From Mangrovibacillus cuniculi (GTDB lineage: Bacteria > Bacillota > Bacilli > Bacillales > R1DC41), in contig NZ_CP049742.1 in assembly GCF_015482585.1 (NCBI RefSeq), forward strand, positions 1,946,001 through 2,010,000: a DNA stretch of 64,000 nt, written 5' to 3'. Shown one piece after another: positions 1 to 8,580 of the stretch. The notes under the pieces were generated by a model. It saw only the letters and a list, made by a program, of their open reading frames with translations. It was not told the origin of the DNA and made no database searches. Position numbers and translations under genes: made by a program. Within the stretch, counting starts at the first letter, position 1, and every line of letters begins with the position of its first letter.

Positions 1-1355
1 GCATGGTATGTGGTCGTTTTCTTTTCTTGCGGAAGCTCTGTTGGTAAATCCCAGCCTTCTCCTAACAGTAATAAAGAAGGAGCCTCCTCATCACGCCATT
101 TAATTATTTCATTTGTCATATCTAAGTCAAAAATACCTAATAAATCAAACCTATATCCATCTACATGATAAGTAGAATACCAATAGCGGAGGGATTGTAA
201 AATAAACTGTCTTACCATTCGTCTTTCTGTAGCAACATCATTTCCAACACCCGTCCCATCAGATGGGGTTCCATGAATGTTATGTCTAAAAAAGTAGCCT
301 GGAACAATCTTCTCAAAGGCTGACAATTCTCTATCATACACATGATTGTACACCACATCGACAATAACCCCTATACCATTGTCATGCATAACATCTACAA
401 GCTTTTTAAACTCTTCCATTGTATGAAAAGCATCAGAAGGGATAGAGCCGTAAGCATTCTTCAGGGAATTGAAATAAAGTGGATTGTACCCCCAATTATA
501 CGCTTCTAAACCATTCTCATCGTCCACTCCGAAGAATGAGTTGATTGGTAATAGTTCCACATGAGTGATACCTAAATCTTTCAAGTAATTTAACCCTGTA
601 GAAAAAGATTTGTTATGGGAATGAACGGTGTTTGATTCTACAAATCCATTAAAAATGGCTTTTTGCTTTACTCCACTATTAGGATGTATGGTCCAATCTC
701 GTAAATGAACCTCATAAATAATAGGAGTATGGTGAGCATTCTCTAACTTAGAAGGTGCTATCCAATCAGAAAAATCTTTTATTATTCCAAATTCATTATT
801 AGGAGTTGTGCATACTGCAAATGGATCCACAGTCTCATACCAAACTAGGTTGTGTTTACAAAGGAATGTATATTTAATTCCTGAAAGGTTTTGGTTAATT
901 TGAAAATTCCAAACACCTTTATCCTCTCGTTTTAAAGAATAATCCACTGTTTCAGAACTATACAAACGAACTTTTACTTCTGTAGCTGTAGGACTCCACA
1001 ACTTAAAAATTGTGGTTTCCGTATCTACCCAAACTCCGAATCTTTCTTCGTTCGAATGCCACTTCTCATCAAAATCACTTGTTCTAACCACAGCACCTAC
1101 CTGAACATCTACACTAGTTTGTATGTCATCCTGAATCCAAATTGTCTCTCCAAATTTCCATTCAAAATTCAGTTGTAAAATAAATTTCTTCGCGCCTTCC
1201 AACATCTCTGTATGAATAATGGGTAACGGAGTATCCGTCTTATGAACAAAAGTAAAAAAAGGGTTTCGATCTTTCATATAATCAAATGGCATAATGACAG
1301 TTAGCGTGGTTAATGTATCTACAAAAACAGAATATGGACGATCTATTTTGAGCAT
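1..1355 (-). CDS. amyX: Type I pullulanase (intracellular), C-terminus cut by window edge
   Basis: Debranching enzyme that hydrolyses alpha-1,6 bonds of pullulan, glycogen and limit dextrins. Reading starts at ATG 1355 behind an AAAGGAG ribosome site and runs open off the left edge (about 451 residues present). An N-terminal domain is followed by a CBM48-like segment (about residues 107-185) and then a GH13 barrel. The pullulanase signature YNWGYNP is at about 286-292. GH13 region I is DVVYNH (about 333), region II YRFDLLG holds the nucleophile Asp (about 404), and region III GEGWD holds the acid Glu (about 433). Region IV lies outside the window. There is no signal peptide, so it is probably cytoplasmic. 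It probably acts with the glycogen operon about 55 kb away. The family call is firm; completeness cannot be judged. Confidence 0.95.
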   Translation of the reverse strand, partial: MLKIDRPYSVFVDTLTTLTVIMPFDYMKDRNPFFTFVHKTDTPLPIIHTEMLEGAKKFILQLNFEWKFGETIWIQDDIQTSVDVQVGAVVRTSDFDEKWHSNEERFGVWVDTETTIFKLWSPTATEVKVRLYSSETVDYSLKREDKGVWNFQINQNLSGIKYTFLCKHNLVWYETVDPFAVCTTPNNEFGIIKDFSDWIAPSKLENAHHTPIIYEVHLRDWTIHPNSGVKQKAIFNGFVESNTVHSHNKSFSTGLNYLKDLGITHVELLPINSFFGVDDENGLEAYNWGYNPLYFNSLKNAYGSIPSDAFHTMEEFKKLVDVMHDNGIGVIVDVVYNHVYDRELSAFEKIVPGYFFRHNIHGTPSDGTGVGNDVATERRMVRQFILQSLRYWYSTYHVDGYRFDLLGIFDLDMTNEIIKWRDEEAPSLLLLGEGWDLPTELPQEKKTTTYH

Positions 1356-1471
1356 AGAAGTAGCTCCTTTCTACAATACATACTTCCATTCTAGCCACCG
1401 TCTCTAAAAAATAGCCATTTACCTTTCTTCTACTTTATTCTTTTACCCTGTCCGGTTTTACAGGCAATGTG

Positions 1472-2457
1472 TTATTCTTCTTTTTCAGCAGGACTTTCAT
1501 CTACTTCCATCACAAAAGGATTGACTTCTTCGTCATGTAAAGGAGACCTCCTAAAGCTACTTGTCTGTGCATGTTTTAAAATGGCGTCCGCGGCACGAAT
1601 TTGACTGTTCTTAATTGGCGACCTCATCTTTCGTTGTAGCATAAACCATTCCGGGTACGTTCGTTTATCTAATATGGTTAAATCAGTTGGGGGCTTGGGT
1701 AATCCACATATCCAGTTCTTGAGATAACAACTTTCTTTATAGGTAAATCCACTTGATGATGTTGAAAAATAGAGTGGACAATGCTTTCCATTCTGTTTAG
1801 GGCTACAACAGGATTTAACACTTTTGCAGATGAATCCCCAAACTTCTTTTCCCAAAACCTCTCCTTTGATCCTATATAGGCTTCATTTTCTTTCCCTTCT
1901 AGAAAAACAATGCACCATACATCTGTTGGAGAGATCAAGATTGTGTGGCATTCCACAGGAGCCTTTTTTATTAATAAAATCGGTTCATATAAAACTAAAA
2001 AGGTATCTGGAAATCTTTGAAGCAAATATCGTAACGTAGGATCATATTGATATTTTCTATCCATGATAGATCGCTGTGTAAACGTTGAGCTGGCCCAAGT
2101 TAACTGAAAAGAATACAGTTGATCTAAGAAAAACTGCTTTAATTCTTCTTCCGTATCTGGTACATAACTTAAATGAGGTAAAAAGGTAAAAGCAGGTCTC
2201 TCTTCTCCTTTTTCTTCCACTGCACTATCGAGAAGTTTAGAAGGTTTTTTCTTCACAAATTCTCTCATTTTAGTAAAGAGACTAATTTTTGTTTCTTCCA
2301 CGATAATGGTTTCATTCTCTGGCCATTCGTCCTTTAACCACATTTCTAAAAGAGCGTCCCAATGTTGTTTCTTTAATCGTACATACTGTGATGGATAACG
2401 ATAAATATCCATCTCATACCTTGATATATAATCTTGACATTTAATTAATTGTGCCAC
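1472..2457 (-). pseudogene. NERD-like (nuclease-related domain) protein, frameshifted
   Basis: Two overlapping reading frames together make one protein of about 328 residues. The first runs from GTG 2457 (AGGTGAT four bases upstream; an in-frame GTG at 2466 overlaps that site and is less likely) to a stop at 1678. The second covers the rest down to 1472. Adding one C to the run of five (1689-1693) joins VDYPSP to PTDLTILDKRTYPEW without a stop, so one base appears lost there. The middle of the protein (VWCIVFLEGKEN, then ERFWEKKFG, NPVVALNRM, IKKVVISRTGYVDY) has the NERD pattern of core strands followed by an 'NPV..' helix. Position next to amyX matches the B. subtilis ytlP-ytlR area, probably ytlQ. 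Function unknown. It may be intact in the organism if the base loss is a sequencing error. Confidence 0.7.
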
Positions 2458-2650
2458 ACGTATCACCTAATTTCTTTTCAATCTATTAGTTGTATCGGCT
2501 TTTTGAATTCTTTCTACATATTCAAAATAATTACCATTTCTTACTATAGCAATCGACTCGAATATTTGAAAGATATCTTGTTATTTATGTACAATAAGTA
2601 CTATAGAAAATGCATCAAACGAATCAGAGTATCTTGCAGGAGGAATTAGG

Positions 2651-3580
2651 ATGAAAGTAGTTCACAATATAGCCGATTTAATCGGAGATACACCATTAGT
2701 AAAGTTACAACGTTTAGCAGATCCAAATGGAGCAGATGTTTATTTAAAATTAGAATATTATAACCCAAGTAAAAGTGTTAAAGACCGTGCTGCGTTTCAA
2801 ATGATTATCCAAGCAGAAGAGCAAGGGTTATTGAAAGCAGGTTCTACCATAATTGAACCAACTAGTGGAAATACAGGAATAGGGTTAGCCATGAATGCAG
2901 CAGCAAGAGGATATCGAGCAATCTTAGTGATGCCAGATACGATGACGTCAGAGCGTATTAACTTACTTAAAGCTTATGGTGCAGAAGTGGTTCTTACGCC
3001 AGGTGATGAAAAAATGCCAGGTGCTATTAAGAAAGCGAAAGAATTAGTAGATGAAATTCCTAATAGCTTTATGCCAATGCAGTTTGAAAATGATGCAAAT
3101 CCTGAAGCTCATAGACGTTCTACTGGTCCTGAGATTATTGAGGCAGCAAATCAACTAAACCAACCTTTAAGTGCATTCATTGCAACTGCAGGTACGGGTG
3201 GGACTATAACAGGTACTGGAGAAGTGTTAAGAGAAGAATACCCAGATGTGGAGATTCATGTAGTAGAACCAGCAGGATCTCCCGTTCTTTCAGGTGGAAA
3301 ACCTGGTAAGCATAAACTAGTGGGAACTAGCCCAGGTTTCATCCCTGAGATTTTAAACCAAGACATCTACAATAAGATTCATCAAATAAAAGATGAAGAA
3401 GCATACGAAACGGTGAAAAGACTAGCGAGTGAAGAAGGCATCCTGGTAGGTCCATCATCCGGTGCTGCATGTTTCACAGCCATCAACGTAGCAAAAGACT
3501 TGCCAAAGGGAAGCTTCGTTGTATGTATCGCTTGTGATACGGGCGAGAGATATCTATCCAGTGACTTGTTTTCCGAGTAA
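2651..3580 (+). CDS. ytkP: Cysteine synthase / cystathionine beta-synthase-like PLP enzyme
   Basis: Fold-type II PLP enzyme of the O-acetylserine sulfhydrylase family, 309 residues, the usual length. The motif NPSKSVKDRAA places the PLP lysine at K44. TSGNTGIGLA is the substrate-binding loop, GTGGTITG binds the PLP phosphate, and GPSSGAA closes the C-terminal half. ATG 2651 is preceded by CAGGAGGAATTAGG, a strong ribosome site. The family normally makes cysteine from O-acetylserine and sulfide. B. subtilis has a separate main cysK, and the gene in this position there (ytkP) is a paralogue, so the physiological substrate is uncertain. It is transcribed alone and ends in a terminator 50 bp downstream. 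Confidence 0.88.
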   Translation: MKVVHNIADLIGDTPLVKLQRLADPNGADVYLKLEYYNPSKSVKDRAAFQMIIQAEEQGLLKAGSTIIEPTSGNTGIGLAMNAAARGYRAILVMPDTMTSERINLLKAYGAEVVLTPGDEKMPGAIKKAKELVDEIPNSFMPMQFENDANPEAHRRSTGPEIIEAANQLNQPLSAFIATAGTGGTITGTGEVLREEYPDVEIHVVEPAGSPVLSGGKPGKHKLVGTSPGFIPEILNQDIYNKIHQIKDEEAYETVKRLASEEGILVGPSSGAACFTAINVAKDLPKGSFVVCIACDTGERYLSSDLFSE

Positions 3581-3629
3581 TAGTCTACAGAGTATCATTT
3601 GGCTGACTAAAGTTGAGACCGATATAAAA

Positions 3630-3664
3630 AACAGGTGGGCCTTTTAGAGGACCTACCTGTTTTT
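3630..3664 (+). terminator. Intrinsic terminator after ytkP-like gene
   Basis: An AACAGGTGGGCC arm pairs imperfectly with a GGACCTACCTGTT arm and is followed by T's. On the minus strand the hairpin is followed by a T6 run, so it could also act in reverse. Confidence 0.75.
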
Positions 3665-3735
3665 GGATAATATAATATATCTAAGTTCTTATAAAACATT
3701 AGATTGCAGTTCTAATGCTTTTCCTCTGTCAATCT

Positions 3736-3885
3736 TTTGGGATTGGAGCGGAAGGGGGGCGACTCCAGCGGGATTGAAGCGGTAAGTCGAGACCCCACAG
3801 GAGCGCGCCCTTTAGCGACGAGGAGGCTCGGCACCGCCCCGCGGAACGCGTCCCCCCTGTAGCGCAAATCCCCTTGTAGTCACTA
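3736..3885 (+). repeat. Post-terminator palindromic repeat, family 1, copy A
   Basis: About 150 bp, very GC-rich against the AT-rich surroundings. It starts GGGATTGGAGCGGAAGG and ends AAATCCCC..GTAGTCACTAT. The reverse complement matches copies at 6298, 20097 and 23347 along most of its length, including GAGCCTCCTCGTCGC and TCCGCTCCAATCCC. The ends are inverted (GGGATT / AATCCC), giving one long imperfect stem. No credible gene is inside. The copy lies about 70 bp past the preceding terminator. Confidence 0.85.
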
Positions 3886-3914
3886 TGGTGTTTCTCTACA
3901 ACTCTAATTTGTTT

Positions 3915-4766
3915 TTAAACTAAACAAGATTGCTCAATTAATGAAGTGAATAACGATTGGCACTTTCTTGTAATTGGACCAACTTCCCCACTTGAAACTA
4001 AGTCGTTATCAATTTGTACAATCGGCATTACTTCAGATGTCGTACTCGTTAAGAAACACTCGTCTGCTAAACGTAACTCATCTAAAGTGAAAGGCTTCTC
4101 CACAACTGTTAGACCAGCTTTCCTACATACTGCCAACAACACTTGTCTGGTAATCCCGTTTAAAATTAAATTTGTAGCAGGATGCGTATAAATTACATCA
4201 TTTTTCACCATGTAAAGATTAGAAGACGAGCCTTCTGTAACAGTACCATCACGATGTAATACCGCTTCGAAAGCGTCATGCTTCGTAGCTTCTTGCTTAG
4301 CAAGGACATTCCCTAAAAGGTTTAAGCTTTTAATATCACAACGTAACCATCGAATATCATCTGTTATATGTGCCTTTACACCTTTCTCCATTAAAGATGC
4401 CGGTCTAGGCATCTCTTTCGTATATCCCGTTACAACAACAGGCGTATCAGCAGGTGGGAACCAGTGTTGTCTCGCATGTGTTCCACGAGTTACCTGCAAG
4501 TAAATCATCCCATCCTGCAAACCATTCTTCTCGACTAGTTCTTCTAAAAGGCGATGTAAATTACTTAAATCAAAGGGCGTCTCCATCCCTATCTTTTGCA
4601 TACTTTGACCAAGTCTCGTAAGATGTTCTTTCGCGGTAAAAAGGGCACCATTATACACCTTTACTACTTCGTAAACCCCATCTCCAAACTGATACCCGCG
4701 GTCCTCTATATCAATCTTAATTTGGTTCTTATCTACCAATTGGTCATTCCAAAGATATAATGTCAT
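3915..4766 (-). CDS. dat: D-amino-acid (D-alanine) aminotransferase
   Basis: Fold-type IV PLP aminotransferase that interconverts D-alanine and D-glutamate with their keto acids, supplying both for peptidoglycan. It has 283 residues, the family length. The Schiff-base lysine is K146 in DIKSLNLLGNV, the substrate-carboxylate motif RGTHARQH is present, and TEGSSSNLYM and TSTTSEVMP match phosphate and cofactor contacts. It ends only 19 bp from the downstream start side of the pepV reading frame, so pepV and dat form a likely two-gene operon on the minus strand. B. subtilis keeps dat elsewhere (yheM); a pepV-dat pair is seen in other Bacillus species. Confidence 0.93.
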   Translation of the reverse strand: MTLYLWNDQLVDKNQIKIDIEDRGYQFGDGVYEVVKVYNGALFTAKEHLTRLGQSMQKIGMETPFDLSNLHRLLEELVEKNGLQDGMIYLQVTRGTHARQHWFPPADTPVVVTGYTKEMPRPASLMEKGVKAHITDDIRWLRCDIKSLNLLGNVLAKQEATKHDAFEAVLHRDGTVTEGSSSNLYMVKNDVIYTHPATNLILNGITRQVLLAVCRKAGLTVVEKPFTLDELRLADECFLTSTTSEVMPIVQIDNDLVSSGEVGPITRKCQSLFTSLIEQSCLV

Positions 4767-4785
4767 CGTGAGCCCCTCACAATCT

Positions 4786-6192
4786 TTATTTTTCTACTGC
4801 TAATTCATAAATTGCTTGCGCATAAATGGCTGTCGCTTTCCATAAATCTTCTAATTCCATATATTCATCTTTCTGATGAGCAACATCTGGACGACCAGGG
4901 AACATGGCACCAAAAGCAACTCCTGTTTCCAGAGAACGTGCATATGTTCCCCCACCAATTGTTAGTAACTCTGCTTTTTCACCTGTTTGCTCTTCATACA
5001 CCTTAGACAGCGTTTGAATAAATGGATCGTCCTTTGCTACGTGGTGAGGTGTCATGTGCGTCTTTAAAGACAACGTGTAAGATAGCGCTTCTACTTCCTT
5101 CTTCCATTGGTCAAACTGAGGTAAAAACTCAAATGTAACAGGGTAGCGCATATTTACTCCTACCTTGCCACCTGATTCTTTATTGTAACTCATCGTACCA
5201 ATGTTTACAGTTAGATCACCAGTAATATCATCTGAGTAACGGAAACCTATTCCCTGTCCTCTACTTTGACCGAAAAATGAAGATGATAGGAACCCTACAA
5301 ATTTTTGTCCACCTTCATCTAATGGAAGTTTAGCTAAAATGTTCGCTAAATGTAATCCTGCATTCACCCCATTTTCTGGCTCCATTGCATGGGCAGAAAC
5401 TCCTTCTACGGTTAAAACAATATGACCATTTTCTACTTCTACACCACCCGTTAATTTATTTTCTTCTAAATAATCACGGAACATTTGTAACCAATGTGTA
5501 GTTCTCTCTTCTCCACTTAGGATAGCCTTCGCACGATCAGGTACCATATTAAATCGTTGACCTGATTGGAAGGAAAGTAAAGCAAGTTCACCGTTGTTTA
5601 CTTCACTACCTGGAATATTTACCACCATGTCAACTAATCCTTTTTCCGCATGTATGATTGGAAAGTCAGCGTCTGGAGCAAAACCAATAGTTGGCATTTC
5701 CTCTTCTTTAAAATATGTATTCACGCAACGCCATTCACTTTCCTCATCAGTACCAATAATCATTCGAACTCGTTTATTCAATGTGAATCCTAGTTCTTTG
5801 ATAATGTTCATTGCGTAATATGCTGCCATCGTTGGACCTTTATCATCAATTGCACCACGAGCATAAATGCGTTCATTGTCTATGACACCTTCAAACGGAG
5901 GATAAGACCAACCTTCTCCTTCTGGAACAATATCTACGTGACAGAGGATTCCAACACTTTCTTCTCCTTGTCCCATCTCTAAGTGTCCAGCAACATTTTC
6001 TACTTCTTCTGTTTCATAGCCATCTCGTTTTCCTAAATCAAGCATATATGTAAGAGCTTTTTTCACTTCTGGTCCGAATGGTGCATCTTCTGTGGCTGTT
6101 GATTCGTCTAGCACACTACGGATTGCTAACAATCCTCGTAAATCTTCAATCAACTGATCTTTTCGTTTTTCTACTTCTTTTTGCCAATCCAT
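4786..6192 (-). CDS. pepV: Dipeptidase PepV (M20 family)
   Basis: Zinc dipeptidase of the M20A family that cleaves unsubstituted dipeptides in the cytoplasm. It has 468 residues, matching PepV and B. subtilis YtjP. Metal-site segments in order are CHVDIVPEGEGW (His), GAIDDKGP (bridging Asp), GTDEESEW (Glu pair), PDADFP (Asp) and, near the C-terminus, VAHQKDEY (His). A lid domain of about 170 residues lies between. It starts at ATG 6192 behind AGGGGTG. It is the first gene of the pepV-dat unit, so peptide breakdown may feed D-alanine metabolism; that link is inference. Confidence 0.93.
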   Translation of the reverse strand: MDWQKEVEKRKDQLIEDLRGLLAIRSVLDESTATEDAPFGPEVKKALTYMLDLGKRDGYETEEVENVAGHLEMGQGEESVGILCHVDIVPEGEGWSYPPFEGVIDNERIYARGAIDDKGPTMAAYYAMNIIKELGFTLNKRVRMIIGTDEESEWRCVNTYFKEEEMPTIGFAPDADFPIIHAEKGLVDMVVNIPGSEVNNGELALLSFQSGQRFNMVPDRAKAILSGEERTTHWLQMFRDYLEENKLTGGVEVENGHIVLTVEGVSAHAMEPENGVNAGLHLANILAKLPLDEGGQKFVGFLSSSFFGQSRGQGIGFRYSDDITGDLTVNIGTMSYNKESGGKVGVNMRYPVTFEFLPQFDQWKKEVEALSYTLSLKTHMTPHHVAKDDPFIQTLSKVYEEQTGEKAELLTIGGGTYARSLETGVAFGAMFPGRPDVAHQKDEYMELEDLWKATAIYAQAIYELAVEK

Positions 6193-6297
6193 GTAAACAC
6201 CCCTTTATCTTGTTAGACACATTGTACTGATTTTTTTGGAAGAAGGAAAGCGTTACTCACTGTGTAAAATAGCCAAACAAAAGAGGCCGGGCCAAAA

Positions 6298-6540
6298 CCC
6301 GAAAATGACTGCACAGGGATTTCCGCGGCAGGGGGCTTCGAAAAGCGGAAGGCACGCGTATAGCCGCGGCAGGAAACTTTGGAAGACCGAGGAGGCAGCT
6401 TTTCAGCCACAACAGGGCTTTCGGAGTTTCCCGAGCGGTTGCGCACCTGCAGCTAGACATGGCATCTCTAAGTTGACGCTCCTGTGGGGTCTCAGTAACC
6501 CACCTTTCCCGTAGGAGTCGCCCCCTTCCGCTCCAACCCC
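6298..6540 (-). repeat. Family 1 repeat copy B, interrupted by a family 3 unit
   Basis: The outer parts match the family 1 core: GAAAATGACTGCACAGGG at 6301 and CTCCTGTGGGGTCTCAG through CCGCTCCAACCCC at 6479-6540. The centre has been replaced by a 121-bp unit of family 3 (6340-6460). Apparent reading frames across it on both strands are low-complexity products of the GC-rich repeat. A terminator lies about 80 bp further on, towards the M48 gene. Confidence 0.8.
6340..6460 (+). repeat. Family 3 stem-loop repeat (solo copy nested in family 1)
   Basis: It matches the 124-bp unit that is tandemly repeated at 45238-45733. Shared blocks are AGCCGCGGCAGGAAACTT, CCGAGGAGGCAGCT, GGAGTTTCCCGAGCGGTTGC and AGCTAGACAT. 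The GGAAACTT..GGAAG arm pairs with the CGGAGTTTCCCGAGC arm, giving a long hairpin. Confidence 0.8.
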
Positions 6541-6620
6541 AAATATGTGTATTTTCTAAGCTAGAAGTCTGCTAGGCGGTGATTTTTATTAAGTTCCTTC
6601 TTTACTTATAGACACAAATA

Positions 6621-6653
6621 AAAAAGGAGAATTTTTAAGAATTCTCCTTTTTT
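6621..6653 (-). terminator. Bidirectional intrinsic terminator
   Basis: AAAAAAGGAGAATT pairs with AATTCTCCTTTTTT. It sits just downstream of the M48 protease gene on the minus strand. Confidence 0.9.
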
Positions 6654-6664
6654 ATGGTTATCAT

Positions 6665-7930
6665 TTATTCAAAAGTCTCTAAGTACTCTTCATTACCCAT
6701 TTCTTCTGCAACATTATATGCATTATAAGACATATCAGGAGCTAGCGGGTCTGCACCGTTCTCTAATAATAACTCTACTACTTCTTTTGTGCTAAAGGAG
6801 ATTGCATCCATTAGCGGGGTATATCCATAATCATCTGTTGCATTTATATCTAATCCTTGATCAATTAAATATAGTATTGTCTTTTCATCAGAGTAAGCTA
6901 CTGCATGGTGAAGTAATGTTTGCCCCATTTCATTTGTTTCTTCTAGATTAGACCCCTGGTTAACTAGAGTCTCAACTTCCTCTATATCACTATTTTCTAC
7001 GGCCAAGAACATTGGGGATAGATCTACTGTTGAGAACTCTTCTTCACTGAATTCCCATGGAGAAGAAATAACTGCATACGTAACCCATACAATTGATCCG
7101 ATGTAGAAAAGGACAACCAAAGCGATAGAGATATACACAGTAGCATTTGGCCCTTTTAGTTTTCCTTCATAACTAGTATCAAAGTGACGTTTTAGTTCAT
7201 GAACACGCTTTGGTAAAGGTGGGTGAGTAGATAGCCACTCACTTAATGTAGCAAAGAAGCCTCGCTCTGCTTCTTGTTGCTGAATAAAAGCGCTCATGTT
7301 TACTCTTCGATAAAGTTGCTTACCAATGGATAATACAGCTAATCCATTTTCCCCAGCGGAAGGAGTAGTGTAGTAAGCAGCCATACGATCACAAGTAAAC
7401 TCACAAGCTCTTGAATACGCTGTTCCAACGAACGGTACTAGCATAAATGGAATAATTAATCCTTGAGATACAATGTGTCTACGCTTAAGATGAGCAAATT
7501 CATGTGCAAACACAAATAACACTTCCTCTTCTGCACCTTCTTCCATTAGTTCGAAAATAGTAGAATAGACGACTACCATGTTTCTACGAACAAATCTTGT
7601 AGCGAAAGCATTTAACATCCCTTGAGATTCCATCACATAACAATCTGGAACAGACTTTAACCCCATGTTACTGGAAAGGGTTTCTAATTTCTCATATAAC
7701 TCTGGAAATTGTTCCGAAGATAGCTTCACAGCATTTTGGCGAATCATTGCCATATTTAATCCATGAATAAATAAGAAAAATAGAATGATTCCTATAATAA
7801 TGGGTATTCCTACAATTGTTAAAGCAAAGATTACATACGATAGAATACTGAAGACTAATGCGATACCAAACCATCTAGATTCTGATGGATGGATGAGATC
7901 GACTGGACGATCCGAAAATGTATTGTTCAT
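6665..7930 (-). CDS. M48 family metalloprotease with C-terminal ankyrin repeats
   Basis: 421-residue membrane protein. Two hydrophobic segments (about 23-58) are followed by an HtpX/Ste24-type M48 catalytic domain with the zinc motif HEFAH in FVFAHEFAHLKRRH, a second zinc-site segment around ACEFTCDRMA, and the typical STHPPLPKRVHELK. A third membrane segment lies at about 263-288. The last 110 residues hold about three ankyrin repeats (NEMGQTLLHHAVAYSDEKT, DDYGYTPLMDAISFS, LLLENGADPLAPD). M48 proteases of this type clear damaged membrane proteins; ankyrin repeats bind partners. The combination is uncommon and the target is unknown. ATG 7930 has AAAAGGAGTTGG upstream. It is a single-gene unit with its own terminator. 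Confidence 0.85.
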   Translation of the reverse strand: MNNTFSDRPVDLIHPSESRWFGIALVFSILSYVIFALTIVGIPIIIGIILFFLFIHGLNMAMIRQNAVKLSSEQFPELYEKLETLSSNMGLKSVPDCYVMESQGMLNAFATRFVRRNMVVVYSTIFELMEEGAEEEVLFVFAHEFAHLKRRHIVSQGLIIPFMLVPFVGTAYSRACEFTCDRMAAYYTTPSAGENGLAVLSIGKQLYRRVNMSAFIQQQEAERGFFATLSEWLSTHPPLPKRVHELKRHFDTSYEGKLKGPNATVYISIALVVLFYIGSIVWVTYAVISSPWEFSEEEFSTVDLSPMFLAVENSDIEEVETLVNQGSNLEETNEMGQTLLHHAVAYSDEKTILYLIDQGLDINATDDYGYTPLMDAISFSTKEVVELLLENGADPLAPDMSYNAYNVAEEMGNEEYLETFE

Positions 7931-8249
7931 TTTTCCAACTCCTTTTTATCACTGGGTTAATTATACAGAAAAATACAATAGAGGAAATATGAAATTTCAC
8001 CCATTTAACATTCCTCACAATTTCGTAACGATTATTTTAAAGTTTTGTAAATTTCTCCGAAAAAACTAGAAAACTTTAATAATAATGGGTACAATATAAT
8101 TGTCAGACGATTCAAGGTAAATTTTTTACTAAAAGGAGTTGTCCGCCCATCCTAGATTCTACATATAATTGGTTCACACATGAGCGTTGCAGTATGTAAA
8201 ATGCCGTCCGCAGTCTTTGACTATCAAAAAAAGATGAGGGAGTGGTTTT
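7931..8249. other. Intergenic region between divergent genes
   Basis: AT-rich. A promoter-like TACAATAT at about 8090-8097 points towards the DeoR-type gene. There is a stray AAAAGGAG at 8133 without a usable reading frame behind it. I see no RNA gene or repeat here. Confidence 0.4.
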
Positions 8250-8471
8250 TTGAAACCTTCAACTAATCGCATGTTAACCCGTATTAAATCTGTTTATATG
8301 TTTATCAAGGATCATGGGGTTGTCACGACACAAGATCTTGTTGATGAATTTGGTATTACACCACGTACAATTCAACGTGACTTGAATGTCTTAGCTTACA
8401 ACAACTTAGTAGAGAGTCCTTGCCGTGGCAAATGGACAGCAACCGAAAAAAAAGTGAAACTGACTTCCTAG
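8250..8471 (+). CDS. ytzE: Small DeoR-type transcriptional regulator
   Basis: 73 residues, essentially one winged-helix domain: VVTTQDLVDEFGITPRTIQRDLNVLAYNNLVESPCRGKW. The ITPRTIQRDL recognition helix is typical of the DeoR/HTH-11 family. There is no ligand-binding domain, so it resembles the short B. subtilis YtzE found in the same position. It starts at TTG 8250 with GAGGGAGTGG upstream. Its DNA target and signal are unknown. It is monocistronic and ends at a terminator 60-90 bp downstream. Confidence 0.8.
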   Translation: MKPSTNRMLTRIKSVYMFIKDHGVVTTQDLVDEFGITPRTIQRDLNVLAYNNLVESPCRGKWTATEKKVKLTS

Positions 8472-8530
8472 TAAAGTAAATCCGCCAAACGCGGTATTCC
8501 ATAATTTTATACTACATTACCGTGTAAAAT

Positions 8531-8564
8531 GAAAAAAGCGCATCTGATTAGGTGCGCTTTTCTC
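8531..8564. terminator. Intrinsic terminator between convergent genes
   Basis: AAAAGCGCATCTGATTAGGTGCGCTTTT: the AAGCGCA and TGCGCTT arms pair, with A and T tracts on both sides, so it can serve both the regulator (+) and the pseudouridine synthase (-). Confidence 0.85.
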
Positions 8565-8580
8565 ATTTTAAGCATCTATC

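Noticed and set aside
6213..6514. Overlapping reading frames on both strands
   Set aside because: They lie inside GC-rich palindromic repeats, have no ribosome sites and give low-complexity Arg/Pro/Ser-rich products.
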